DNA from: Pseudomonas sp. GCEP-101
GTDB lineage: Bacteria; Pseudomonadota; Gammaproteobacteria; Pseudomonadales; Pseudomonadaceae
Assembly (NCBI RefSeq): GCF_025133575.1
Contig: NZ_CP104011.1
Coordinates: 5,464,965 to 5,528,964, forward strand
DNA length: 64,000 nucleotides
Reading direction: 5' to 3'
Notes under the pieces: generated by a model
Told to the model about the DNA's origin: nothing
What the model saw: the letters and a program-made list of their open reading frames with translations, nothing else
Databases searched by the model: none
Part shown: positions 26,959 through 35,616 of the stretch, piece by piece
Numbering within the stretch: position 1 is the stretch's first letter
Layout: each line of letters begins with the position of its first letter
Translations under genes and position numbers: made by a program

Positions 26959-27858
26959 TCACACCACCGCCCCTTCTGCCGGCTGCTCCAGCACCGCCAC
27001 CACCACGGCGCTGCCGACGATCAGCAGGATGCCCAGCAGCGACAGCACGCCGAGCACCTCGCCCCAGATCACGTAGCCGAACAGGCTCGCCCAGATGATG
27101 CTGGTGTAGGTGTATGGCGCCAGCGTGGCGGCATGGGCGCGGCGCACGGCGATGGTGAACAGCAGCTGGCCGAGGGTCGCGAGCAGCCCGACGGCCAGCA
27201 TGAAGCCGAGGTCCGGCAGGCTCGGCGTCTGCCAGGAGAACGGCAGCGTGGCACCGGTGACCAGAGTGCCGACCACGGTGAAGTACAGCACCGTGGTGGT
27301 GGAATCGTCGGTCTCGCGGATGCGGCGAATCTGGATCATCGACAGCGCGCCGAAGAACGCGCTGGCCAGCAGCAGCGTGGGGCCGACCAGGCTGGCGTCG
27401 GGACTGTCCGGCTTGACCACCATCAGCACGCCGACGAACCCCAGCACGGCCGCCAGCGCGTTGCGCGGCAGCAGGCGTTCGCCCAGCAACAACGGCGCCA
27501 GCACGATCACCAGCAGGGCCTCGGAATAGGCGATGGAGATCGCCTCGCTGAGCGCCACGTAGGGCAGCCCGGCGAAGAACAGCGCCGAGGCACCCAGCAG
27601 CGTTAGCGCGCGGATGCTCTGGCCGCGCACGTCCAGCTGCCGCCAGCGCTGCGCCAGGGGGCGACCGCGCAGGCAGAGGAGAAACGCCGGCAGCACGCCG
27701 AAGGCCATGCGGAAGAAGGTCACCTCGTTGGCGGGGTACTTCAGCGCCACCACCTTGGCCAGCGCATCCACCACGGCGAAGCAGAACATCGACAGCAGCA
27801 TCAGCCCGACGCTGCGCATGGCATGGCTGCGAGGGGCGGCAAGAGTCAGCTGGGGCAT
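26959..27858 (-). CDS. DMT-superfamily (EamA) membrane transporter
   Basis: The 299-residue protein has ten hydrophobic helices in two homologous halves of the EamA type, beginning VGLMLLSMFCFAVVDALAKV and ending LLGILLIVGSAVVVAVLEQP. RHaT/RarD-like motifs are YVALSEAISIAYSEALLVIVLAPLLLGE and the PYTYTSIIWASLFGYVIWGE equivalent. Such proteins usually export amino acids or other metabolites. The gene lies 33 bases after the DadA-like flavoprotein gene, suggesting co-transcription and an amino acid-related substrate (inference). Confidence 0.9.
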   Translation of the reverse strand: MPQLTLAAPRSHAMRSVGLMLLSMFCFAVVDALAKVVALKYPANEVTFFRMAFGVLPAFLLCLRGRPLAQRWRQLDVRGQSIRALTLLGASALFFAGLPYVALSEAISIAYSEALLVIVLAPLLLGERLLPRNALAAVLGFVGVLMVVKPDSPDASLVGPTLLLASAFFGALSMIQIRRIRETDDSTTTVLYFTVVGTLVTGATLPFSWQTPSLPDLGFMLAVGLLATLGQLLFTIAVRRAHAATLAPYTYTSIIWASLFGYVIWGEVLGVLSLLGILLIVGSAVVVAVLEQPAEGAVV

Positions 27859-27891
27859 GTTTGAGGTCCTGTTTCGGTCGTGGTTGGGCGC

Positions 27892-29160
27892 TCAGCGCGC
27901 ACGGAAGCGGCGGGCGAGGAACGGCGTCACCGGCACGCAGGTGTCGGTGCCGCTGGCCTGCTCGGCGAGCAGGCGGCCGGTGATGGCCGCGAGGGTCAGG
28001 CCCACGTGGCCGTGGCCGAAGTTGTAGAACACCTGCGGCAGGCGCCGGGACGGGCCGAGCACCGGCATGCTGTCGGGCACCGAGGAGCGGAAGCCCATCC
28101 ACGGCGAGACCGGCTCGTGCTGCAGGCGCAGGAATCGCCGTGCGCCACGGGTCAGGTAGCGGTAGCGCGCCGGGCTCGGCAATGCGTCCAGCCCGGCGAA
28201 CTCCACCGTGCCGGCCACGCGCAGGCCCTGCGCCATGGGCGTCATGTAGAAGCCGCCGGCGCCCCAGCACACCGGGCGGTTGAGCACCTGCCCGGCGTGA
28301 CCGAAAAGCACGTGGTAGCCGCGCTCGGTGTCCTGCGGCACGGCATCGCCCAACTGGTCCACGAGGGCGCGCGACCAGGCGCCGGTGCACAGCGCCACGC
28401 GGTCGGTGGCCAGCGTCTCGCCGCTTGCCAGTTGCGCGCTGACCGCATCCCTGCCCTGTCCGGCCGGTTCCAGGCCCAGCAGTTCGCTGCGGCGAAACTC
28501 GCCGCCCACGGCGAGGAAGCGCTCGAACAGGCGCAGGCTCAGCGCATAGGGGTCGAGCGTGCGGCTGACTCCGGGCAGCTCCACGGCGCAGCTGGCGCGG
28601 GCGTTGAGCGCCGGTTCCAGCGCGCGCAGCTCGGCGCCTTCGACGAAGCGGATCGGCACCTCGAAACGCCAGTGGTAATCCACCATGGCCTGGGCGTCGC
28701 CGCGCTCGTGTTGCTCGAAAATGTACAGCGAGCCGTCATGGCGGATCAGGTCGTTGGCGCCGGCCGCGTCGAACAGCCCCTGCCAGGCGTCCAGGCAGGG
28801 GCGCAGCAAGGTGTTGAGGTGATGGCCGATGGCGTCGACGCGGTCCCGCCGCGAGGCCAGGAGGAACCGCCACAGCCAGGGCGCGATGCGCGGCAGGTAG
28901 CCCGGGCGGATCGCCAGCGGGCTGTCCGGGCGCAGCAGCATGCCCGGCGCCTTGCGCCAGATGCCGGGGGTCGCCACCGGCTCCACCGAGTAGGTGGCGA
29001 AGGTGCAGGCATTGCCGAACGACGTGGCCAGGCCCGGCGGGTTGCGGTCCAGCAGGGTCACGCGGAAGTCGTGGCGTTGCAGTTGCAGCGCGGTGGCCAG
29101 GCCGACCACGCCGGCACCCACCACCAGCGCGTGGCGGCGCGAATCCGTAGGCTGACTCAT
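27892..29160 (-). CDS. DadA-like FAD-dependent amino acid dehydrogenase
   Basis: The 422-residue protein is a DAO-family flavoprotein. The N-terminal dinucleotide-binding motif is ALVVGAGVVGLATALQLQRHDF with an acidic residue ending the second strand (LLDRNPPG). Other DadA-like parts are ATSFGNACTFA, ERGYHVLFGHA and the C-terminal GHGHVGLTLAAITGRLLAE. It probably oxidatively deaminates an amino acid or amine and passes electrons to the respiratory chain. The ATG at 29160 overlaps the stop of a 27-codon upstream ORF (ATGA) and lacks a strong ribosome site of its own, so translation is probably coupled to the leader ORF. Confidence 0.9.
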   Translation of the reverse strand: MSQPTDSRRHALVVGAGVVGLATALQLQRHDFRVTLLDRNPPGLATSFGNACTFATYSVEPVATPGIWRKAPGMLLRPDSPLAIRPGYLPRIAPWLWRFLLASRRDRVDAIGHHLNTLLRPCLDAWQGLFDAAGANDLIRHDGSLYIFEQHERGDAQAMVDYHWRFEVPIRFVEGAELRALEPALNARASCAVELPGVSRTLDPYALSLRLFERFLAVGGEFRRSELLGLEPAGQGRDAVSAQLASGETLATDRVALCTGAWSRALVDQLGDAVPQDTERGYHVLFGHAGQVLNRPVCWGAGGFYMTPMAQGLRVAGTVEFAGLDALPSPARYRYLTRGARRFLRLQHEPVSPWMGFRSSVPDSMPVLGPSRRLPQVFYNFGHGHVGLTLAAITGRLLAEQASGTDTCVPVTPFLARRFRAR

Positions 29161-29240
29161 TGGCGTTTCGCCACCCGCGGCCGCAGTTGGGTGCCCATGG
29201 GCAGTCCGGAGGCGACGATCCCGCCGCAGCGATTGTTCAT
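29157..29240 (-). CDS. 27-residue leader ORF translationally coupled to the DadA-like gene
   Basis: An ATG at 29240 is preceded by a near-ideal AAGGAG nine bases upstream, much better than that of the following gene. It encodes 27 residues, MNNRCGGIVASGLPMGTQLR then PRVAKRQ, and ends in a TGA that overlaps the ATG of the DadA-like gene in ATGA. The C-terminal third is basic (RPRVAKRQ). This is the arrangement of a leader peptide or a coupling ORF. Whether the peptide senses anything is unknown. I do not recognise the sequence. Confidence 0.6.
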   Translation of the reverse strand: MNNRCGGIVASGLPMGTQLRPRVAKRQ

Positions 29241-29359
29241 GACCCGATACTCCTTCACACTCCATGCGCCGGGCGTATCCTGGGAATCGCCCCGTCGGCG
29301 CGTCATACCCGCAATCTTCGGGCTGTTGCGCAGGGCGCGCCAACGCTCATTTTTCATCC

Positions 29360-29371
29360 TTGCATTCGCAA
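29360..29371. promoter_or_regulatory. Candidate LysR operator
   Basis: TTGCATTCGCAA is a 12-base inverted repeat (TTGC/GCAA around ATTC) located 28 bases before the LysR start, in the divergent gap to the leader ORF. LysR proteins typically bind such dyads. The assignment is by position and shape only. Confidence 0.35.
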
Positions 29372-29398
29372 AACGCATAGATCACGAACGGGGTCGTC

Positions 29399-30307
29399 AT
29401 GGACAAACTGCTGCGTGTTCCCTCCCTGCAGGCGCTGCAAGCGCTGGTGCAGGTTGCCGACGCCGGCAGCTTCACCGCCGCCGCGCAGCAGCTGCACCTG
29501 ACCCAGAGCGCCATCAGCCGGCAAATCCAGCAACTGGAGGAGTACTACCGCGTGGCGCTGTTCGACCGCACCAGCCGCAAGGTGGCGCTGACCGATGCCG
29601 GCCGCGAGGTGTACGCGGTGGCGGACGGGATGCTCCAGCAGCTGCTGCGCCTGGAGGAGCGCCTGGCCCCGGCGTCGGCGGATCGGCCGTTCCGCATCCG
29701 CATCTTCGTCTCGATGGCGGTGCGCTGGCTGCTGCCGCGCCTGAGTTCGTTCTACTCGCGGCACCCGGAGCTGTGCCTGTCCATCGAGACGGTGGGCGGC
29801 GACGTGGTGGACGATGGCGGCGACTGCGACGCCTACGTGCTCTACCTGCCCAGCGGCAGCGACCCACAGGGCCGCGCCCTGACGCCGCTGTACGACGAGT
29901 ACCTGATCCCGGTGTGCGCCCCGCGCCTGGAAGACGGCCAGGCGCCGCCACGCTCCCTGGAGGAACTCGCCCGCCACGCGCTGATCCACGCTTCCACCGG
30001 CCGCCTGGAATGGCCGCAGTGGCTGCGCGCCCAGGCCGCCCCGCCGCCGACGCAGTTCAAGCACATGCTGTTCAACCTCGACGACCTCGCCCTGGACGCC
30101 GCTGCCCGCGGACTGGGCGTGGCGATGACCGACCGCATGCTGGCCCACGACGCCCTGCAACGCGGCGACCTCATCGTGCCCTTTGGCGAGGCACTGAAAA
30201 CCGGAGGCCGCTATGCCCTCTGGCTGCGGGACAGCGGCGCCGCCCACCCGGCCTGCCAGGCGGTGCTCGACTGGTTCGAGGAGCAGCGCACGCAGCTCGA
30301 AGGCTGA
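29399..30307 (+). CDS. LysR-family transcriptional regulator (GcvA-like)
   Basis: The 302-residue protein has the N-terminal winged helix of LysR regulators (SLQALQALVQVADAGSFTAAAQQLHLTQSAISRQIQQLEE, then LFDRTSRKVALTDAG) and a periplasmic-binding-like effector domain of the GcvA type (PFRIRIFVSMAVRWLLPRLSSF). It is transcribed divergently from the leader ORF/DadA-like/DMT transporter genes and is the likely regulator of that unit. The effector is unknown; an amino acid would be consistent with the neighbours. Confidence 0.93.
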   Translation: MDKLLRVPSLQALQALVQVADAGSFTAAAQQLHLTQSAISRQIQQLEEYYRVALFDRTSRKVALTDAGREVYAVADGMLQQLLRLEERLAPASADRPFRIRIFVSMAVRWLLPRLSSFYSRHPELCLSIETVGGDVVDDGGDCDAYVLYLPSGSDPQGRALTPLYDEYLIPVCAPRLEDGQAPPRSLEELARHALIHASTGRLEWPQWLRAQAAPPPTQFKHMLFNLDDLALDAAARGLGVAMTDRMLAHDALQRGDLIVPFGEALKTGGRYALWLRDSGAAHPACQAVLDWFEEQRTQLEG

Positions 30308-30314
30308 GCCGGGG

Positions 30315-31415
30315 TCAGCGCAGCTGCGCCGGGATCTCGCTGGCCAGCCCTTCCACCGCGCGCCAGGCGGCGTCTCGCGCACGGGACAGCACCGCCTGCT
30401 TCCAGGCGTCCGTATCGACGTAGAAGGCATCGCGCAGCTGCTGCTTGATCCGCCGCACCGTGGGCGCCGGCACATCCGCCGTGCGCTGCAGCCATTGGTC
30501 CGCGCGCAGGGCTTCGAGGACCTGCGGGCCGGGCACGGTGCCGAACTCCAGGCTCATGGAGATCAGCAGCGCCTGCGGGCATTCGTCGAACGCCGCATGC
30601 ACCAGCTTGCCGCTGAGCTTCACCGACACGCTGTTGCCCTCCTCCGTGGAACGCACCTCATCGCCCCACCAGGCGCGGGCACGGCGCAGCGCGTGCGGAC
30701 GCGGGTCACCCGAGTAGATGTACTCGCCATAACCGCACGGGCCGAGGCCGGTGTGCACGTCGATCCAGGCGATTTCGCGGCATTGCCGGCCATGCTGGCG
30801 CAGCACCTCGCGCACGGTGCGGTTGCTCCAGGTTGGCTGCGTGCCGCAGAAGAACAGGCCGTCGGGATGGCTGGCCTGGCCGGAGGAGATCGCCTGCTGC
30901 AACGCCCAGCGGCCATGGCGCGCCGCATAGGCCAACAGGCGCAGGCGGCCCAGCGGATTGGGCCAGCGCCGCGGCGCCAGCACCCCGTGCAGGCGTGCGT
31001 AGCCCGGGTTCGCCGGCGCTGCCTGGGTGAAGTCGCGGAAGTTGCGGTTGAGGTCCACGTTCTCCTGGGTCCAGCGCCGCCACCAGGAGAAGCCGTAAGG
31101 GTTGGCGGCGTGCAGGTAGAGCACCGCGCAGCCGTTGCGCCGAGCGTGCTCGCGCCAGTGGGCATCGGCCAGCAAGGCGCTCTGCACGGCCGACCCGCAG
31201 AAACCTTCCACACCGTGGCAAGCGCTGCTGACGATCAGCAGGCGCTGCGCGTCCGGCGGGCCTTCGCGGGCGACATCGAGCGCCAGCGTCTCGCCGTCGC
31301 GGCCGGTCAGCGGGTGGACGTGGGATTCCACCCGCAGGCCGGCGCTCGCGCAGGTCTCGAGGAACAGGCGGCGCGCCTGGGCGTAGCTCTGGGAAAAGTA
31401 CGACGATGCATGCAT
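30315..31415 (-). CDS. DUF2817 zinc carboxypeptidase-like protein
   Basis: From the ATG at 31415 (GGAG five bases upstream) the protein has 366 residues. It belongs to the DUF2817 branch of the M14 carboxypeptidase-like fold. Likely zinc ligands are the His and Glu of SSACHGVEGFCGSA and the later His of IAWIDVHTGLGPCGYG. Further conserved pieces are NPYGFSWWRRWTQENVDLNRNF and SMSLEFGTVPG, whose Glu is the likely general base. No signal peptide is visible, so it is probably cytoplasmic. It may cleave an amide or peptide bond of a small substrate. It precedes no obvious partner but lies downstream of an APC amino acid permease gene. Confidence 0.85.
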   Translation of the reverse strand: MHASSYFSQSYAQARRLFLETCASAGLRVESHVHPLTGRDGETLALDVAREGPPDAQRLLIVSSACHGVEGFCGSAVQSALLADAHWREHARRNGCAVLYLHAANPYGFSWWRRWTQENVDLNRNFRDFTQAAPANPGYARLHGVLAPRRWPNPLGRLRLLAYAARHGRWALQQAISSGQASHPDGLFFCGTQPTWSNRTVREVLRQHGRQCREIAWIDVHTGLGPCGYGEYIYSGDPRPHALRRARAWWGDEVRSTEEGNSVSVKLSGKLVHAAFDECPQALLISMSLEFGTVPGPQVLEALRADQWLQRTADVPAPTVRRIKQQLRDAFYVDTDAWKQAVLSRARDAAWRAVEGLASEIPAQLR

Positions 31416-31547
31416 GGCGACTCCGGCCGCTTCCTGGGTCATGGGCGGCCGGCAGGATGCATCAACGCGGCGCCGCGCAGTAATGCTCTCTGCCTATGAG
31501 CATCGACGCAGGTTATGCCCGTGCGCCGTGCTCGTCGCAGGCGCGGA

Positions 31548-32927
31548 TCACTCGGCCATGTTCAGTTCCGGCAGCGGCACCTGGAACATCCGCGTCGCGC
31601 TGAGCAGGCAGACGAAGCCCAGGCACATCCAGCCGAAGCCGATCAGGAAGGACATCCCCGACAGGCTCGACCACAGCCAGATGGTGCTGAGGAAGCCCAC
31701 CGCCGGCAGCGCGCCGTAGCGCAGGTAGTTGCCCTTGCCGGTGAGGCGCAGGTCCACCAGGTAATGCTTGACCACCGCCAGGTTCACCGCGGAGAAGGCG
31801 AACAGCGCGCCGAAGCTGATCATGTTGGCGACGGTGTCCAGGGTGACGAACAGGGCGATCAGCGACAGCAGGCTGATCAGCAGGATCGCCGTGGCCGGCA
31901 CGCGCTTCTTCGTCACCAGCTTGCCGAACACCCGGGGAATCGCCCCATCGCGGCCCATGGCGAACAGCACGCGGGACACGCTGGCCTGCGACACCATCGC
32001 CGAGGCGAAGCAGCCGGCCACGTAGGTGGCGGTGAAGAAGGTCACCAGCCACTCGCCGCCTATCCGGCGCAGCACGTCCAGCGCCGCGGAATCGGCATCG
32101 GAGAGGGCCTGCCATTCGGGGAACACCAGTTGGCCGAAGTAGGCCACGACGATGAACAGCACCCCGCCGATCAGGGTCACCAGCATGATCGCCGCGGGAA
32201 TCTGCCGGCGCGGCTCCGGGGTCTCCTCGGCCATGGTCGACACGGCGTCGAAACCGAGGAAGGACAGGCACAGCACCGCCGCGCCGGACATCACCAGCGG
32301 CAGGCTGAAGTGCTCGTCATAGAACGGCTGGACCAGCGGCGCCGGCGCAGGCTGGGCACCCAGGTGGCTCAGCGACAGGGCGATGAACACCACCACGAAG
32401 ACCATCTGCGCGACGATCAGCACCCAGTTGACCCGCGTGATGGATTCGATGCCGACCAGGTTGAGCAGCGTCACCAGCACGATGGAGCCAAGGATCCACA
32501 CCGACAATGGCACGGACGGGAAGTAGTCGGCCATGTAGATGCCGATCAGCAGGTAGCTCAGGAGCGGCAGGAAGATGTAGTCCAGCAGCAGCGTCCAGCC
32601 GGCAAGGAAGCCGAATGCCGCGCCGAAGGTCTTGCGCGTGTAGCTGTAGACCGAACCGGAATACGGGTGCGCCTGCACCATGCGCCCGTAGCTGTAGGCG
32701 GTCAGCAACATGGCGGCGAGGGTGAACAGGTAGGCCGCCGGCAGGTGGCCCTGGCTCATGCGGGTGACCAGGCCGTAGGTGGTGAAGACCGCCAGCGGCA
32801 CCATGTAGGCCAGGCCGAACAGGACCAGCGCCGGGATGCCCAGCGACTTGCGGAAGGACCGTGAGGACGAGCCGTGGGGCTGATGGGCAGGCAAGGAGGT
32901 ATCGGTAGCACTTGTTGTTTTTTTCAT
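31548..32927 (-). CDS. APC-family amino acid/polyamine permease
   Basis: The 459-residue protein has about twelve transmembrane helices and the APC signature region GIPALVLFGLAYMVPLAVFTTYG, with SGSVYSYTRKTFGAAFGFLAGWTLLLDYIFLP, resembling PuuP-type importers. GFDAVSTMAEETPEPRRQIPAAI is the conserved loop after helix 6. It should import an amino acid or amine by proton symport. The DUF2817 gene follows on the same strand after 132 bases, so substrate uptake followed by hydrolysis is plausible but unproven. Confidence 0.92.
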   Translation of the reverse strand: MKKTTSATDTSLPAHQPHGSSSRSFRKSLGIPALVLFGLAYMVPLAVFTTYGLVTRMSQGHLPAAYLFTLAAMLLTAYSYGRMVQAHPYSGSVYSYTRKTFGAAFGFLAGWTLLLDYIFLPLLSYLLIGIYMADYFPSVPLSVWILGSIVLVTLLNLVGIESITRVNWVLIVAQMVFVVVFIALSLSHLGAQPAPAPLVQPFYDEHFSLPLVMSGAAVLCLSFLGFDAVSTMAEETPEPRRQIPAAIMLVTLIGGVLFIVVAYFGQLVFPEWQALSDADSAALDVLRRIGGEWLVTFFTATYVAGCFASAMVSQASVSRVLFAMGRDGAIPRVFGKLVTKKRVPATAILLISLLSLIALFVTLDTVANMISFGALFAFSAVNLAVVKHYLVDLRLTGKGNYLRYGALPAVGFLSTIWLWSSLSGMSFLIGFGWMCLGFVCLLSATRMFQVPLPELNMAE

Positions 32928-33472
32928 GGCTGACTCATGGGGCTGCGAGCGCCGGGCGCTCGTTGGACTGGAACGGCGTGATGCCGGTCGAGGCTTCCTG
33001 CGCAGCGGTGGGTGCCCGGCGATTCGCGCCGGGGCTGGGCGTCGGGCAGCCGCTGCGCAAGGGATTCAGCGTGGGTCGTTCGCGGCGAGCGGGCAGGCTC
33101 GGCGGGGCGGCATCACCGGCTGGCGTTGCGCCGACGGCGCGTTCTCGCGCGCGGCGGATTCCGGCGCGGCGTCGGGCGTTTCGCCGATGACGATCGACGC
33201 GGCACGACACCGCCGCCACGGGTTGAATGCTTGCACCTGGGCACTCCTGCTGGCCGTCTCGAAGGACCTTTTGTTCGAATCGGGCCGCATGGTGCTTCAG
33301 CGCGTCGCCGAGGAAAATTAGTAAAAATATCTTCGCCGCCAATGAAAAAAATGGCCGTGCTGAGCCCAGCCCGGCCCCGCCCCGCACGCCAGTCCGATTT
33401 CAGCGGCAAGCACGCCGGGCTGGTGTACCATGCCGCGCCGAAACCTTCGGCGAACCCTTGCCCTGGCTGCCT
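32928..33472. other. Long intergenic region between permease and methyltransferase genes
   Basis: This 545-base gap is the longest in the window. Most of it (32935-33300) is GC-rich and could encode a proline/arginine-rich 74-residue peptide on the minus strand (33066-33290), but nothing in it looks like a known protein. A short AT-rich patch at 33320-33350 (TTAGTAAAAATATC, AATGAAAAAAATGG) may hold a promoter. A decayed gene or a long 5' leader of the permease mRNA would both fit. I cannot assign it. Confidence 0.3.
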
Positions 33473-34216
33473 ATGTCCTCCAACGCGCTGTACACCGACC
33501 TGTCCTCTTACTACGACCTGATGTGCGCCGATATCGACTACCCGGCGCAGAGCCACTGCGTGGGCCGCCTGCACCAGTTGTTCGGCAACCAGGGCCGCCG
33601 GCATCTGGACCTGGCCTGCGGGACCGGGCCGCACGTGCGCCACTTCCTCGACGCGGGCTACCGGAGCGCCGGCCTGGACATCAACCAGCCGATGCTGGAC
33701 ATCGCCCGGCAGCGCTGCCCGCAGGCGCACTTCAGCCGTCAGGACATGGCGAGCTTCCAGGTCGGCGAGCCGCTGGACCTGATCACCTGCTTCCTCTACT
33801 CGATCCACTACAACCCCGGCGTGGAGCAACTGCAGGCGTGCCTGGCGAGCGTGCACGCCGCCCTGGCGCAGGGCGGCGTGTTCTGCTTCAACAGCGTCGA
33901 CAAGGGGCTGATCGACAACCGCTCCTTCGTGCGCCACGGCGTGGAACACGACGGCAGCCAGTTCACCTTCGGCTCGGGCTGGTACTACAGCGGCGAGGGC
34001 GAGCGCCAGGCGCTGCGCCTGAGCATCGAGAAGACCACCGCCGGAGAAACCCAGGCCTGGGAAGACGAACACCCCATGGTCGCGCTGACCTTCGCCGAGC
34101 TGCGGCAACTGCTGGAGCCGCTCTTCGAGGTGCACGCCTTCGAGCACGACTACGAGCGCATCACCCCCTGGGCCGGCACCTCGGGCAATGCGCTGTTCGT
34201 CTGCGTGAAGCGCTGA
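33473..34216 (+). CDS. Class I SAM-dependent methyltransferase
   Basis: From the ATG at 33473 the protein has 247 residues. Motif I HLDLACGTGPHVRHFLDAG binds S-adenosylmethionine and is followed by an acidic GLDINQPMLDIAR (motif II). The rest matches small-molecule methyltransferases (LDLITCFLYSIHYN, GGVFCFNSVD). In-frame upstream sequence back to 33227 is unlike protein and is excluded. The gene stands alone between divergent or convergent neighbours, so the methyl acceptor cannot be inferred. Confidence 0.9.
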   Translation: MSSNALYTDLSSYYDLMCADIDYPAQSHCVGRLHQLFGNQGRRHLDLACGTGPHVRHFLDAGYRSAGLDINQPMLDIARQRCPQAHFSRQDMASFQVGEPLDLITCFLYSIHYNPGVEQLQACLASVHAALAQGGVFCFNSVDKGLIDNRSFVRHGVEHDGSQFTFGSGWYYSGEGERQALRLSIEKTTAGETQAWEDEHPMVALTFAELRQLLEPLFEVHAFEHDYERITPWAGTSGNALFVCVKR

Positions 34217-34243
34217 GGAACTGCCCCGCTCTTTCCAGCGCCC

Positions 34244-35296
34244 TCACCTGATCCTGCCCTGCGGGATGAAGTTGCCAGTGAGGTGGCCGCCCACGGTGTT
34301 CTTGGGCTTGTACTGGGCGTCGTGCTTGAGGCGTTCTTCCACGCTGGCGTCGATGGACTCCTGGCCGAAGGCGGTTTCGCCGATCTCCCGGTAGTACGGC
34401 TGGGTGAACTGGCTGTAGGCGCCGCCGAGAAATGCCTTGTAGGAGTTGGTGATCGGCTGCGCCGTGGTGGGCAGGCTCGGCGTCTTGCGGGTATCGACCG
34501 CCAGGCCGCACTCGATGGCCTTGTTGATCATCCACACCAGGGCGATATCCGACAGGCTGTTGTCGGCATAGCCGCCGCCGACATTGGCGTGGGCGCCGGC
34601 GAACCAGACCTGCTCCACCCGCTGGTTGGGCTTGCTCCTGGGGTCCCACAGCGTGCACTGGTAGTTCTTGCGCCACTCGTCGATGGCCAGCGCATGGAAG
34701 GCGTTGTGGACGATGGAGCTGAGTTCGGTGTCGTGGAATTCGTAGTAGGACTTGTTGAACCAGTCGAACGACTCCAGCGGCACGCCCAGGGCACCCACCG
34801 TGTCCCAGATGCCCAGCATGTGGATGGAGATGACGCGGGAAAAGCTCTCCCGGAACAGCTTGGCGCGCTCGGAATCGGCGCCCTCGTCGCGGGTGCGATA
34901 GAGGTTGTAGGCCTCGTTCGCCAGGTCGATGTGCTCGGGCTTGAGCAGCCCTGCGTTGCGGATCAGCCCCACCAGGCTGCGCGCCGTGTAGGCCCCACGG
35001 CTGAAGCCGAACAGGTAGACCTCGTCGCCGGCCTCGTAGGCCGTGACCAGCTGTCGATAGCCATCGAGGATGTTCTCCGACAGCCCGACGCCGAACGCAC
35101 CGCCGGCCAGCCGGTCGTACCACGCCGTGCCGACGCCCTTGTCGTACCACTTGTCCTGGGTCGTACCGTTGCTGTCGGTGGGAAGAATGGCGGCATGTAG
35201 CTTCCACACGTTGGTGCTTTTACTGCCCTTGACCTCGGACTTCGCGTCCGGCGTGTTCCAGGTCCCGTCAAAGGAGATGATGATTTTCTTCGGCAT
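34244..35296 (-). CDS. DUF2235 alpha/beta hydrolase (Tle-like phospholipase candidate)
   Basis: The 350-residue protein is a DUF2235 member, with IIISFDGTWNTPDAKS at the N-terminus and a nucleophile elbow GFSRGAYTAR (S99). Later segments contain a likely catalytic Asp (MLGIWDTVGALGVPL) and HANVGGGYADNSLSDIAL, typical of the family. Related proteins include type VI secretion phospholipase effectors, but here no VgrG, PAAR, adaptor or recognisable immunity gene is adjacent, and there is no signal peptide. Its role may be intracellular. Substrate unknown. Confidence 0.87.
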   Translation of the reverse strand: MPKKIIISFDGTWNTPDAKSEVKGSKSTNVWKLHAAILPTDSNGTTQDKWYDKGVGTAWYDRLAGGAFGVGLSENILDGYRQLVTAYEAGDEVYLFGFSRGAYTARSLVGLIRNAGLLKPEHIDLANEAYNLYRTRDEGADSERAKLFRESFSRVISIHMLGIWDTVGALGVPLESFDWFNKSYYEFHDTELSSIVHNAFHALAIDEWRKNYQCTLWDPRSKPNQRVEQVWFAGAHANVGGGYADNSLSDIALVWMINKAIECGLAVDTRKTPSLPTTAQPITNSYKAFLGGAYSQFTQPYYREIGETAFGQESIDASVEERLKHDAQYKPKNTVGGHLTGNFIPQGRIR

Positions 35297-35560
35297 GCCG
35301 GTTCTCCAACGTCAGAGGTGACTGCTCGGGATGACGAGTGGAGTGGGCTTTCGCAAGAATGCACGGCGAGGGAATCTTCATTCTGGCCAAAGGTTCGGAT
35401 TCCCTTCGCCGCTGAGCGGACTTCCGTTGCCTGGCGCACGCGCCAGTGGCGTCCTCGACTGGAAACTGTAGTCGTCACCGGGCCGGGTTGCATCGACAGG
35501 CGAAATGCGCAGCCGCTCGAATGGCGTCACGCGGGGTGCACGCGGTGCTGTCGTGTGCAC
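35297..35560. other. Intergenic region upstream of the DUF2235 gene
   Basis: Together with the terminator at 35561-35593 this forms a 320-base gap. It must hold the DUF2235 promoter; ATTC/GAAT-rich sequence occurs near 35355-35400. No gene or clear promoter consensus is visible. Confidence 0.35.
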
Positions 35561-35593
35561 GGCCCGCCTGCATCGGGCAGGTGCAGGCGGGCC
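35561..35593 (-). terminator. Strong hairpin ending the gentisate operon
   Basis: GGCCCGCCTGCA and TGCAGGCGGGCC form a perfect 12-base-pair stem with a 9-base loop, 24 bases beyond the porin stop on the minus strand. No U-tract follows, but position and strength indicate a transcript end. Confidence 0.65.
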
Positions 35594-35616
35594 GCCGGAC
35601 CGTTGTTGGTCAACCG

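Noticed and set aside
33066..33290. Minus-strand 74-codon ORF in the long gap upstream of the APC permease
   Set aside because: Codon third positions are GC-rich, but there is no ribosome site or recognisable protein character, and several overlapping frames are equally open. It is described under the intergenic entry instead.
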